The translations under genes were made by a program, and so were the position numbers. A stretch of 11,007 nt of DNA, from contig JBHIBA010000143.1 in NCBI GenBank assembly GCA_046758845.1, forward strand, positions 1-11,007, written 5' to 3'. This DNA is from JBHIBA01 sp046758845 (lineage in GTDB: Bacteria; UBA8248; JACPRG01; G963555815). This document shows, in pieces, positions 1 to 7,824 of the stretch (positions within the stretch are counted from its first letter, which is position 1; each line of letters opens with the position of its first letter). Under the pieces are notes generated by a model. That model did no database searches. It saw only the letters and a list, made by a program, of their open reading frames with translations, and was not told the DNA's origin.

Positions 1-3000
1 GGACTGCTCGGCTCTTGGGGTACAGGCAAGAGCACAATTAAGGAACTGTACCTAGCCGCGCTCAAAAATGATCAGACGGGGGTACGGGGAAAAAGGCGAA
101 AGGACCGTATTCACGCCATCACGTTCAATGCCTGGCGATACGGCGGCGACGAGGACATCAAGCGCGCACTGCTACGGCATGCATTTCTCGAATTGGGGGG
201 TGATGACATTGCTCTTCGCCGCGAACTTTATCAGCAGGTCAGCCAAACGAGCCAAACGCGCCGCTCAGTCCTGGAGTGGTTAAAAGAGGCGGTTTTCCAG
301 AATTTCGCTTCCGTTCTTGTGTTCCTACTCCTCCTTGCTTGTTCATTGGCTCTAGTGTGGATTTTTGCATCGCTCGTTGGCTTGACTGACCAACTGGGGT
401 TGGCGCTTCTTGGCTCATTTGGGATCGGTTTAGCTGGACTCCTCGCAAAGTATGTCGTGGATATACGGCTTAAGTCACCCGCTTTTTTTATTCCGGCAAC
501 GACTATCTCTTTTCCAGCGGCAAGCGCTGAAGAATACGAACGACTGCTCATTGAGCAGATCCACACTTTTAGGGAATCAAAGGAAGGGCGTTCATGCGAG
601 CGGCTTGTTGTCTTTGTTGACGACCTCGACCGCTTGTCCGCGACGGAAATGGTCGTCGGCCTCGATGCAATTCGCACTTTTCTCGAACTGCCCCGAAACA
701 AGATGCCCAAAGATTTCGGGGTGATCTTCGTCATCTCTTGTGACGAGGACAGGGTTGCCGAGGCATTGGCCCGTGGACGCGGGAGGCTGAAGAACCCTGA
801 TCTCCCTGGAGCGGTTTTCACGCGATGGGACGCCAGACGATATCTGGATCGCCTCTTTCAGTTCCGCCTGGAGATTCCGCCCTTCCCCAAACTGGATATG
901 CGTCAGTTCGCGGAAAAGAAGCTCCGAGAAGCTGGCTCGATCACCCAGGATATTGCAGAAAGCGGCGTCCGGTTGCAGGATCTTGTGGACAGATTGATCC
1001 ATGTCGGCGTCCAAAGCCCGCGCAATGCCATTCAGATACTCAACGCCTTCATGCAGACTTGGCGGATTGCCATCCAACGCGAACGCAGCGGAATCGGGTC
1101 CATCGCACCGGGAGCCCTTCACAGCGGAGCAGTAACGGAACATCCGTTGGCGTTGGCAGCCCTATGCGTGCTTCGCGTCGATTTCCCGGACTTTTTCAAC
1201 GAGGTGCAGAAACGTCCCGAGCTGATTCAGGAATTCAGCCGGGTCGTTTTCGGAACCGAAAAAGCTCAATCGCTGGCGATCGGCGCACAGGATGCCCTTA
1301 AGGAATTCCTGGTCAAGGACCAAAATGATGAAGTCGGCAAAGACGTCCGTCCGGAGCACCGGAATCTTCGCCAATATTTATCCAGCCTCCAAGGGCTAAG
1401 ATGGCCGAAACGGCTACAGCCGCTTCTTCTACTTGCGGAAGACTCCATTACGCGTCAATACGGTGACCGTGCAGCGGAACTCAATGATGCCTTCGTTTCA
1501 GGGGATACGCAGGGCGTTCTGGAGGTCTTCGGCCATCATCTCGATACCGGCGATCTCGAGAGGGACGACATACGGTTGCTTGAGGAACTTGCGGAAGCGG
1601 TGTCACAGGATACGGAGGTTCGCCGAATCAATGCAGCGCGCGTGCTTGCCGGAATTGTCGAACGGATACCTACTGATTACCGAAAGGGCTTGATGACACC
1701 TCTGGCCCGCCAAATGGTTGATCTCAAAGATGTCCGAATGAACGTAGGTCCCGAATCCGCAAAGAAGGTCATCCAACACGTAACGAAGCTCGATCGACAG
1801 GAGGTGGCCGACCGCTTTTCCGGCGATCTTCTGACGGGCGAGGAACTGCAATGGCGCCTGCCGAGCGGTGAAACGCCCAACCTCCACGAAATGATCAAGA
1901 ATGTCAGGGACGCCGTCGACCTTGTGCTCGATGTACGCGGCATGGACGGTTTGCCTCCACATGCCGATCGCCGTGTACGGTCCTGGCTTCTGAGCAGGGA
2001 AATCCACTTTGGCCGTGGTTCACAAACCTTGCCGTTTTCGGAGCTTGAAACGTGGGTCGACAAACACGCCGACCACCTTTTGCAGGCCCTCGGTGGGGAC
2101 TACACAAATCTGGCCGTCATGGAATTCCAGACCAATCCGGCTTCTGTCGCCAATATGGAAGATACGATCCGCAGGATTGAACAGGTTCATCAGCGCCTCG
2201 CAGGACAGGGGCAGGAAAGCCGGGAAAATGTGTGGCTCCAATTGACCAGGATGGCCGCCGTTCAGCCTGCCAGCGTCGTGTCATCTGCCTGGAACGCGGC
2301 GGCAATGCATGCCGATTTGGCGTCCGGCCAGCAAGCCAGAGCGTTTCTTCGCGCTATGGCAGAGCGTCTCCAAAAAGAGAGGGAGAGCGAATCTGAAGAA
2401 TCTGAATGGGCACTTAACTGGGAGGAAGGAGGGAAGAAGTTTCTTGATCTAATGACGCAGTGGGCAAACCACGTTGATTCCGGCACGGGCGGCGCGATCG
2501 TCCCATTGCTGATCTCATGGAGCGGAATCGACGAATGCGCCGAATACATGGTGCGCGCTTGCGAAATTTTGGAGCGGCAAGATCGAGATACGTGGAACAC
2601 CGTCATGGAACATCTCGTTGGGCAGTCGTTCGGCGAACTACCGTGGACCTCTCGGCAATCTGTGGCTTCCAAAATGGATGTGCTCACCGAGGAACACAAG
2701 ACGACACTGGTCGCTCAGATGGACCAATTGGTCAACGCCAAGAGCGTCGATCCGGATGGGGCCGAGAACTACCGGAAGTTCATCGATGCGGTACCTTCGA
2801 CGGAATGGGCATCGCCTCCGTTGCAAGCTCATGTGGAGACGCTGCTCGGCAGGCTTGTTTCCATGTTCAACGAACGCGACTACCTGTCGGAGCTGTTTCT
2901 TGCCGGGCGCCAGCTTCTCAGAAGTGCGCCACAGGGACAAGCGGGCAGCTTCCTCCAGAAATTGTTCGAGCAAGCCGCAGGAGCACCAGAGACGTACCCG

Positions 3001-3945
3001 GTTATCCATCGCCACATGATCAGTGCGTGGCCAGAGGAAGGCGATGAGATAGGAGCCTACGGTCCGACACAAATCGCCCAGCGTGCCATCCAGTTCATAA
3101 AGGAGCATCCGTCTGTCGATGGAATTGGTCATGTCTTTGAATCGATCGTCGATCTAGCTGATCGTGGCCTTGCATCGGAAAGCATTCGTCCAGAGATATC
3201 GAACGCCGCTACCGTATTGTGGCCTCAAGCTCCATCGTCCGTGGTCTCATGCATTGAAAAGGTCGCCGATTTCCTGTCTCCCGCAGACATTAAGGAGATC
3301 TTGACGGGGAAACAGCCGGGTGATCTGAAAACCGAAGACCTTCAGGCGATTGCCGAAGTCGTCGCAGAACATGGCGACGAAGAGCGTTGCGTGACTATCG
3401 CGAACGAGATCCTGTCGACACAACCGATTCCGATCGGCGACAGGCCGGACGGGTCCCTTGACATATGGATGAAGGCTCTCCAATCGAAAGAATCCGGGGT
3501 CCTGAAGAGCCTTCTGGAGGTCGCGAGCCTTAATGACGACCAGAGAGAACGGGTGCTTCGCTATGCGATCGGCCAAAAAGAGGTGCTAGGCATTTCGTTC
3601 TTTACGGATGCACTGCTAAGCATCCTGAAGAGAACGGAAGAGCCGAAAACACTGGCGGCAGCTGTTGCCAAGATCGATGATATTGCCGGTTTGGCCCGAA
3701 CGGTCGATCAGAAAAACAATCTGTTTGGAAATCTGATTGCTGCGCTCCCAGCCATTTCGAACGAGCCCTTGGTGACGATCACACGCCTCATTCGCCAACT
3801 GGGCGGCAAAGGGGCTCTTGAGCGCAATTCGGAGGTTATCGAGCAATTGAATGATGACCAGCTTGCGATTGTGAGCAAGGAAATGCCGGATTCAAAGGCC
3901 CTGGCTAACGCGGTCGAACAAAGATCCGTTGAACCGTCCGAGTGA
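1..3945 (+). CDS. KAP-family P-loop NTPase with very long helical C-terminus (5' end cut by window)
   Basis: The frame is open from base 1, so the gene starts before the window; the first ATG in frame (193) lies after the P-loop and cannot be the true start. The visible part is 1,314 residues. The Walker A loop GSWGTGKST is at visible residues 4-12, and the KAP-typical FNAWRYGG follows at 42-49. Two hydrophobic helices are at about 104-126 and 133-153, then Walker B (LVVFVDDLDRL, about 202-212) and a sensor-like strand FGVIFVISCDED (about 239-250). Membrane helices inserted between Walker A and B are characteristic of KAP NTPases, which are thought to be membrane-anchored ATPases; phage T7 exclusion protein PifA belongs to this family. 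The remaining roughly 1,000 residues are charged, mostly helical-looking and without a domain I recognise. This is unusually long for the family. No partner gene is visible downstream. NTPase assignment is firm; a defence role is inference only. Confidence 0.9.
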   Translation, partial: GLLGSWGTGKSTIKELYLAALKNDQTGVRGKRRKDRIHAITFNAWRYGGDEDIKRALLRHAFLELGGDDIALRRELYQQVSQTSQTRRSVLEWLKEAVFQNFASVLVFLLLLACSLALVWIFASLVGLTDQLGLALLGSFGIGLAGLLAKYVVDIRLKSPAFFIPATTISFPAASAEEYERLLIEQIHTFRESKEGRSCERLVVFVDDLDRLSATEMVVGLDAIRTFLELPRNKMPKDFGVIFVISCDEDRVAEALARGRGRLKNPDLPGAVFTRWDARRYLDRLFQFRLEIPPFPKLDMRQFAEKKLREAGSITQDIAESGVRLQDLVDRLIHVGVQSPRNAIQILNAFMQTWRIAIQRERSGIGSIAPGALHSGAVTEHPLALAALCVLRVDFPDFFNEVQKRPELIQEFSRVVFGTEKAQSLAIGAQDALKEFLVKDQNDEVGKDVRPEHRNLRQYLSSLQGLRWPKRLQPLLLLAEDSITRQYGDRAAELNDAFVSGDTQGVLEVFGHHLDTGDLERDDIRLLEELAEAVSQDTEVRRINAARVLAGIVERIPTDYRKGLMTPLARQMVDLKDVRMNVGPESAKKVIQHVTKLDRQEVADRFSGDLLTGEELQWRLPSGETPNLHEMIKNVRDAVDLVLDVRGMDGLPPHADRRVRSWLLSREIHFGRGSQTLPFSELETWVDKHADHLLQALGGDYTNLAVMEFQTNPASVANMEDTIRRIEQVHQRLAGQGQESRENVWLQLTRMAAVQPASVVSSAWNAAAMHADLASGQQARAFLRAMAERLQKERESESEESEWALNWEEGGKKFLDLMTQWANHVDSGTGGAIVPLLISWSGIDECAEYMVRACEILERQDRDTWNTVMEHLVGQSFGELPWTSRQSVASKMDVLTEEHKTTLVAQMDQLVNAKSVDPDGAENYRKFIDAVPSTEWASPPLQAHVETLLGRLVSMFNERDYLSELFLAGRQLLRSAPQGQAGSFLQKLFEQAAGAPETYPVIHRHMISAWPEEGDEIGAYGPTQIAQRAIQFIKEHPSVDGIGHVFESIVDLADRGLASESIRPEISNAATVLWPQAPSSVVSCIEKVADFLSPADIKEILTGKQPGDLKTEDLQAIAEVVAEHGDEERCVTIANEILSTQPIPIGDRPDGSLDIWMKALQSKESGVLKSLLEVASLNDDQRERVLRYAIGQKEVLGISFFTDALLSILKRTEEPKTLAAAVAKIDDIAGLARTVDQKNNLFGNLIAALPAISNEPLVTITRLIRQLGGKGALERNSEVIEQLNDDQLAIVSKEMPDSKALANAVEQRSVEPSE

Positions 3946-4065
3946 GACTGAGAGCTGCCCCTTCCCAAAAGGTCTGGTTCACGCTCGCTCAAGCTGTTCG
4001 TTTTACAATGGATACCTTCCGAGTCTTTCCGATGATCTGATTTAAAGGAGGGATCAACAGAGAGG

Positions 4066-4098
4066 TTCCGCGACCTTGTATTACCCCAAGGTCGCGAA
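4066..4098. repeat. perfect 10-bp inverted repeat, possible terminator hairpin
   Basis: CGCGACCTTG (4069-4078) and CAAGGTCGCG (4087-4096) are perfect reverse complements around an 8-nt loop, and TT/AA extends the stem past a one-base bulge. It lies about 120 bp after the KAP NTPase stop and before the decayed HTH gene on the other strand, so it could end transcription from either side. No T-run follows it on either strand, so it is not a classical intrinsic terminator; an operator or a Rho-assisted or bidirectional stop is possible. The region 3946-4065 holds nothing else I can support. A GGAGG-like sequence near 4046-4050 has no start codon at a usable distance. Confidence 0.4.
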
Positions 4099-4237
4099 GC
4101 GCCTCGCCCTGGGTCAGGGGGGTAGTCTTCTGTCTGGAAGGGGAGCGCTACCGAATCGGGGTTGGCGGAAAGTTCCTGTGGGATTGCCCAAAGTGGTGCA
4201 AACTGATGATATAATTAGAATCTGAAAGGGCTTAAGC

Positions 4238-4617
4238 CTACGCTCCCTGAGCAAAGAATTCCAGAGACGTTGACGGGAAACAGCCAGGACCCGCCGCCAC
4301 GCCGGTACACTTTTATACCGCCCTTGACAGTTCAGCGTGATCCACGTCACACCCATCCGCCGGGCCGCTTGCTCTTGTGTGAGACTCAGAGCGATCCTGG
4401 CCCGCCGGACGCGCTCAGCGGGAATTGCCGCCACCGAGAGCAGAAACTCAAGGTCGGGGTCCATCTTCGCTTCTAGGGCGTCGACGCGGTCCTAAAGTGT
4501 CAGACTCTCGGCCTCCAGGCCCTGGACGTACTCCTGGATGTGCGGGGGGATGAGGTCGCTTCGGACGTCAAGGGCAAAGGGAGTTTCGTTGTCCTCAGGT
4601 CCGCCCGCATACGGTCA
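4238..4617 (-). pseudogene. decayed XRE-family helix-turn-helix regulator
   Basis: From the ATG at 4464 the minus strand reads MDPDLEFLL then RVRRARIALSLTQEQAARRM GVTW, a clear XRE-type HTH (LTQEQAARRMGV is the helix-turn-helix core). Three kinds of damage are visible. (1) The frame continues upstream to 4617 with protein-like sequence (IPPHIQEYVQGLEAE, then DRVDALEAK), but is broken by TAG at 4492-4494, one base from CAG (Gln). (2) After the HTH, the usual N-R-W-E-R-G-K pattern reads N-C-Q-G-R-Y-K. (3) The natural end TSLEFFAQGA-stop (4238-4270) is in a different frame, so a frameshift lies near 4270-4290. A shorter protein from ATG 4464 would be open to 4114, but its tail looks like read-through. 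It was probably a DNA-binding regulator or antitoxin-like protein. No partner toxin is visible. Confidence 0.6.
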
Positions 4618-4739
4618 TCATTGACGTGAACTGCGATCCACATGCCGAGGCGGGTCCAGCCGCCTATAATCACGGCCAAAAGTTCTTGTACGGACCAGAA
4701 AAAGGATCCGAGAAAACTTTTCAGCTTCTCGACTCTTTG
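4597..4739 (-). pseudogene. possible membrane-protein fragment
   Basis: On the minus strand, in a frame different from the HTH remnant beside it, an open stretch reads a charged start (RVEKLKSF), a hydrophobic segment (SVQELLAVIIGGW, then LGMWIAVHV) and a charged end (NDDRMRADLR). The order of charged, hydrophobic and charged segments resembles a small one-helix membrane protein. There is no clear start codon with a ribosome binding site, and the frame ends just inside a TAG at 4740-4742. It could be an upstream gene, or the 5' part of the HTH gene shifted by a frameshift near 4600-4617. The opposite-strand ORF at 4626-4841 has no recognisable features and is probably its shadow. Confidence 0.2.
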
Positions 4740-4891
4740 CTACGAAGCGACCACGCAAAAGCAAAACCTGGGAAAATCGCCGCCAGAGTGAAGAACGAAA
4801 CGTGGGAGGCGTGCGTAAGAAAGCGCCCGGACGGACCTTAGGGGACGGTGGCTATTAGTTCCTGCATTAGTAATGGCCTAACAACGCCAAC

Positions 4892-4913
4892 GGGCGGGTA
4901 CGGAGCCCCGCCC
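4892..4913. repeat. GC-rich 7-bp inverted repeat in intergenic DNA
   Basis: GGGCGGG (4892-4898) and CCCGCCC (4907-4913) form a perfect 7-bp stem with an 8-nt loop, followed by CTAC. Short GC-rich palindromes flanked by GTAG-like sequence are a common kind of dispersed intergenic repeat in many environmental bacteria. Only one copy is in this window, so membership of a repeat family cannot be shown here. Confidence 0.35.
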
Positions 4914-5034
4914 CTACACCGGATCCGCCCTTGCAATTTAGGGGCCGGGCGAGAGTCGGTGACTCCTGTTCCGGCCCGAAAGAAAGATCCGGGTGGGAAA
5001 TCCGCGGAATTCTTGCTGGACTCTTGGCAGTTCC

Positions 5035-5067
5035 ACTCCCCCCGGACGCGCTGCCTTCGGGAGGAGT
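5035..5067 (-). terminator. hairpin just downstream of mreB
   Basis: On the minus strand, ACTCCTCCC (5067-5059) can pair along its full length with GGGGGGAGT (5043-5035), with one G-U pair, around a loop of about 15 nt. It starts 17 bp after the mreB stop codon, where a terminator would be expected. No T-run follows, so it would not be a strong intrinsic terminator. Inner GGCAG and CTGCC could form an alternative stem. Confidence 0.35.
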
Positions 5068-5083
5068 AAACCACGGAAGGGAA

Positions 5084-6106
5084 TCAGAGGCTGAGCGTGC
5101 GCAACAGCCCGATCTCGTTCAGCACCCTGCCCGTCCCTATGACCACGGCAGTGAGCGGGTCTTCGGCCACGTGGATGGGGAGTCCGGTCTCCTTCTCGAG
5201 CAAGGTATCCAGGCCGCACACCAGGCTCCCTCCTCCGGCCAGCGTGATGCCCTTGTCCGCGATGTCGGACGAGAGCTCAGGTGGGGTGTGCTCCAGGGCG
5301 ATCTTCACCACCTCCACGATAGCCTGGATGGATTCGCTCAGGGCCTTGCGGAGCTCCTCGTCGTTGATGATGGCCGTTTTCGGGAGGCCAGTCATCAAAT
5401 CCCGCCCCTTCACTTCCAGCATCTTGCGGTCTTCCGCGGGGTAGGCAGAGCCGATCTGAATCTTGATTTCCTCAGCCGTCCGCTCGCCGATGAGCAGGTT
5501 GTAGTTGCGCTTGACGTAGTTGACGATGGCCTCGTCCATCCCGTCGCCGCCCACGCGAATGGACTTGCTGAACACGATTCCCCCCAGGGAGATCACCGCC
5601 ACCTCGGTCGTTCCACCGCCGATGTCCAGGATCATGTTCCCAGAGGGCTCCTGGATAGGCAGGCCGACTCCGATAGCGGCGGCGATGGGCTCCTCGATGA
5701 GAAACACCTCCCGTGCCCCTGCCAACTTGGCGGAATCTCGCACGGCCCGCTGCTCCACCTGTGTGATGCCCGAGGGCACGCAGAGAATGATTCGCGGCCG
5801 GACCAGCATCTTGCGGTTGTGGGCCTTGGTAATGAAGTGACGGAGCATGATTTCGGTGATCTCGAAATTGGAGATGACCCCGTCCTTCATCGGGCGGATG
5901 GCCACAACGGAGCCGGGCGTGCGCCCCATCATGGCCTTGGCCTCGCCCCCCACGGCCAGGACGTGCTGCGTGTCCTCGTGGATGGCCACCACCGAAGGTT
6001 CCTTCAGGACAATGCCCTTATCACGCATGAAAACAAGCGAGTTGGCAGTCCCCAAGTCCACAGCCAAGTCGCTGGAAAAGAAACCAGCCAGCCGTTTCAG
6101 AACCAT
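5084..6106 (-). CDS. mreB: rod shape-determining protein MreB (bacterial actin)
   Basis: The product is 340 residues, full length for MreB (usually about 335-350). MreB is an ATP-binding actin homologue that forms membrane-associated filaments and guides the cell-wall elongation machinery (MreC, MreD, RodA, PBP2). The actin-fold motifs are all present: phosphate-1 DLAVDLGTANS (13-23), the catalytic-glutamate region LIEEPIAAAIG (136-146), phosphate-2 ILDIGGGTTEVAV (159-171) and the adenosine motif ITLAGGGSLVCG (287-298). The start MVLKRLAGFF is a plausible amphipathic membrane-binding N-terminus. GAGGAG lies 12 nt upstream of the ATG, a rather long spacing. The usual partners mreC and mreD do not follow; the DNA downstream is decayed or intergenic, so this copy stands alone. 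Nothing suggests it is broken. Confidence 0.97.
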   Translation of the reverse strand: MVLKRLAGFFSSDLAVDLGTANSLVFMRDKGIVLKEPSVVAIHEDTQHVLAVGGEAKAMMGRTPGSVVAIRPMKDGVISNFEITEIMLRHFITKAHNRKMLVRPRIILCVPSGITQVEQRAVRDSAKLAGAREVFLIEEPIAAAIGVGLPIQEPSGNMILDIGGGTTEVAVISLGGIVFSKSIRVGGDGMDEAIVNYVKRNYNLLIGERTAEEIKIQIGSAYPAEDRKMLEVKGRDLMTGLPKTAIINDEELRKALSESIQAIVEVVKIALEHTPPELSSDIADKGITLAGGGSLVCGLDTLLEKETGLPIHVAEDPLTAVVIGTGRVLNEIGLLRTLSL

Positions 6107-6629
6107 CTTGGAAGGTTGCTCCTCAATCCACTATGGCCCCTTTCGAGGCGCGCCGTCGCTGATGTCTTCCGAGTAGCCCTCCGGCCCTTTCCTCCTCTCG
6201 GGGCAAATCACCTGAAGCTCAACGACACCCTTCAAATTGGTACGGTGCTCCCTCTGAAGCGAAGTTCCTGAATCGACAAGCGCACGCCCAAAGAGGGCGC
6301 CAACCCGGACGAGAGCCGGTTTAGTGACACTCTGTATAGACTCGTTTGTAGCCAATTCCTTGCACCATTTTGTTGCGTGAAACGTCTTCTCCGGCCGTCG
6401 TATCTCCCGAAAAGGCGTCACAGCCATAGAAAAAGCCCCTCGTTCGACCGTTGCCCCTTTTTTTCTAATAGTTGCAGCAGCCGCCCAAGTTGGTGCGCCT
6501 CTGGCGTTTTTCATAGGGTGGGTTTAATGGGGGAAGGAACCCTTGTGCGTTGGACCCCGTCCAACCGATGGCGGGTGGAGTCGGTCCCCTAAGTATTCAA
6601 GTCGCCCCAATATCCCTGGGCAATGCGGC
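6107..6629. other. long intergenic region upstream of mreB
   Basis: No gene is supported here. The minus-strand ORF at 6131-6514 and the plus-strand ORF at 6377-6592 have no recognisable motif, no good ribosome binding site and biased, basic compositions typical of chance frames. The region should hold the mreB promoter, but I found no convincing -35/-10 pair or sigma-54 site on the minus strand. A T7 run near 6458 has no stem before it, so I do not call a terminator. Confidence 0.5.
6549..6565. repeat. perfect 7-bp inverted repeat with 3-nt loop
   Basis: GTTGGAC, CCC, GTCCAAC is a perfect short palindrome in DNA without genes. It could be a protein-binding site or a small hairpin. There is no T-run, and no gene close enough to assign a role. 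Confidence 0.4.
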
Positions 6630-6670
6630 TTTCGCTCAAGCAGGTCCTGAAAGACGGGAATCCAGCGGAG
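6630..6670. repeat. 41-bp direct repeat, copy 1 (DUF72-derived)
   Basis: This stretch is identical over all 41 bases to 8691-8731, in the same orientation. On the minus strand it encodes RWIPVFQDLLERK, which in the second copy is part of a recognisable DUF72 C-terminal fragment. Here the frame stays open on both sides (6524-6844), but the flanking peptides (KWLPFIHCQPEVQ before, PHCPGILGRLEYLG after) do not match the second copy or DUF72. The match starts and stops abruptly at both edges. It looks like a small duplicated patch rather than a whole gene copy. Confidence 0.85.
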
Positions 6671-7126
6671 CGCCTGCACCTCGGGTTGACAGTGAATGAA
6701 CGGCAGCCATTTCAACGTTTCACGCTTTGGCGGTCCCGGAGCGTAATCCTGCCCGCCACTGCTCAAACCCTTCCTCGGCACTCCGAGCGGTGCCTTTTGC
6801 AACGGAGCGTTGCGGAGCCGGAACCAGATCTGCTCGGGGAACAAGGGGGCGCTGAGGCTCTAAGCTACCGAGTGGCGCGAATAGCGACGCGTCACGATCC
6901 TTAACAGCTCTGTCGTTTTGATAAAAACTCCCTTTTTCCTCTTTTCACTTCGGCCGATCCCCCGAAGACACCGTAGGGAAATGTCGGTAGGGTTTACAAA
7001 CTTCCAGAAGGCAGAGAACAGGTCTATCTGACTTTTCCCTGGGGTTCAAGAGTTAGGCATCATTGGCATTGTCCTTGCTGATTGGTAAAGAGAAAGTTTC
7101 CCTAGGGATCTAAACGAGGTGCTCAA
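6671..7126. other. intergenic region without supported features
   Basis: I see no gene, RNA gene, or strong hairpin here. The plus-strand ORF across 6623-6904 overlaps the repeat and has no protein-like motifs. Composition seems to become less GC-rich after about 6900, with T-rich runs near 6915-6945, which could mark the edge of a different, older insertion. Confidence 0.4.
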
Positions 7127-7244
7127 ATGCATTGGCCTATGAGCCGGACGGTCCATTACATGAGATTACTCCGTTGGAACCGCTGCTTCTATTTCCTGGA
7201 CTTCTCTGCGGGATCTTTTTACGCCGACTGGGGTATCAAAAAAT

Positions 7245-7376
7245 ATGGCTTTCTTCAAGCAGATTGGGCTGCCGCCGCTAGGGGGGACGCTGGCTCGTTC
7301 TACGGGAGGAATTGACACAGGATTGCTCTTTCTGAAATACGCCGCGAAGGCGGGCGCGTGGTTTGCGCAAAATTAA
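7245..7376 (+). CDS. small ORF of 43 residues, unknown
   Basis: From the ATG at 7245 this frame reads MAFFKQIGLPPLGGT, then a Gly/Ala/Leu-rich segment ending KYAAKAGAWFAQN. The frame is open upstream to 7164 with similarly protein-like residues (DYSVGTAASISW), so it may be the 3' end of a broken gene rather than a short gene of its own. No good ribosome binding site precedes the ATG. A competing frame at 7127-7315 (62 residues) has GAGGTG placed before its ATG but a less protein-like sequence. I do not recognise a family, and only one of these frames, if either, can be real. Confidence 0.25.
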   Translation: MAFFKQIGLPPLGGTLARSTGGIDTGLLFLKYAAKAGAWFAQN

Positions 7377-7543
7377 AATGGAGACGGACTTGAAATCTCG
7401 CATCTCGTGTTGGCAATCGACCCGAGAGTATTCCAGGCCGCCTGACAGTTGACACGGATTCACGCATCGTCAGCTAAACGAGGACAGTATTCTCGGTTGG
7501 GGTGTAATTGTTCTACTATGTCTTGGCATATTCTGTTCTGCCG

Positions 7544-7636
7544 ATGTTCTGGGATCAATTTGAGATGATGCTGGTTGGGTTAATAACGGCTGGCTTTGGA
7601 TTTATTCTTATGTGGATTCGGGAATCGGGTATATAG
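7544..7636 (+). CDS. tiny hydrophobic ORF, possible small membrane peptide
   Basis: Thirty residues: MFWDQFEMM, a hydrophobic core LVGLITAGFGFILMWI, then RESGI. Just upstream, in another frame (about 7474-7561), lies a second hydrophobic stretch, LGWGVIVLLCLGIFC. Joined by one frameshift near 7540, the two would make a two-helix membrane protein, which suggests a broken small membrane gene. There is no ribosome binding site at either start. No family recognised. Confidence 0.2.
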   Translation: MFWDQFEMMLVGLITAGFGFILMWIRESGI

Positions 7637-7824
7637 AGTGCCAATGCGATGATCTGCGGCAGACGATGCAACGCGCTGTTGTCGCCGACAAGCCCGGTAT
7701 GTTCGTTTACAGTGCCCTACAGACACTTGGATGATTATTCGGCTGGCACTGTATAGTCGATGCAGGCTAAAAGTAACGTATGGCTTTTGGGACCATGTAG
7801 CCTAGAGTGCGAAAGGAGGCAACC

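Noticed and set aside
592..1143. 183-residue minus-strand ORF inside the KAP gene
   Set aside because: Fully inside a clearly coding plus-strand frame; no motif or ribosome binding site.
4931..6271. 446-residue plus-strand ORF opposite mreB
   Set aside because: It is the antisense shadow of a perfectly conserved mreB and has a histidine/glycine/aspartate-rich composition typical of reversed GC-rich genes.
6131..6514. 127-residue minus-strand ORF upstream of mreB
   Set aside because: Basic, low-complexity composition and no family signature; more likely the mreB upstream region.
7110..7483. CTAAACGAGG occurring twice (near 7112 and 7474)
   Set aside because: A 10-bp match with unrelated flanks can arise by chance; no further copies or structure.
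7743..7765. TGGCAC sequence upstream of the exported protein, considered as a sigma-54 promoter
   Set aside because: The position where GC of the -12 element must fall reads TC and there is no TTGC, so the second half is missing.
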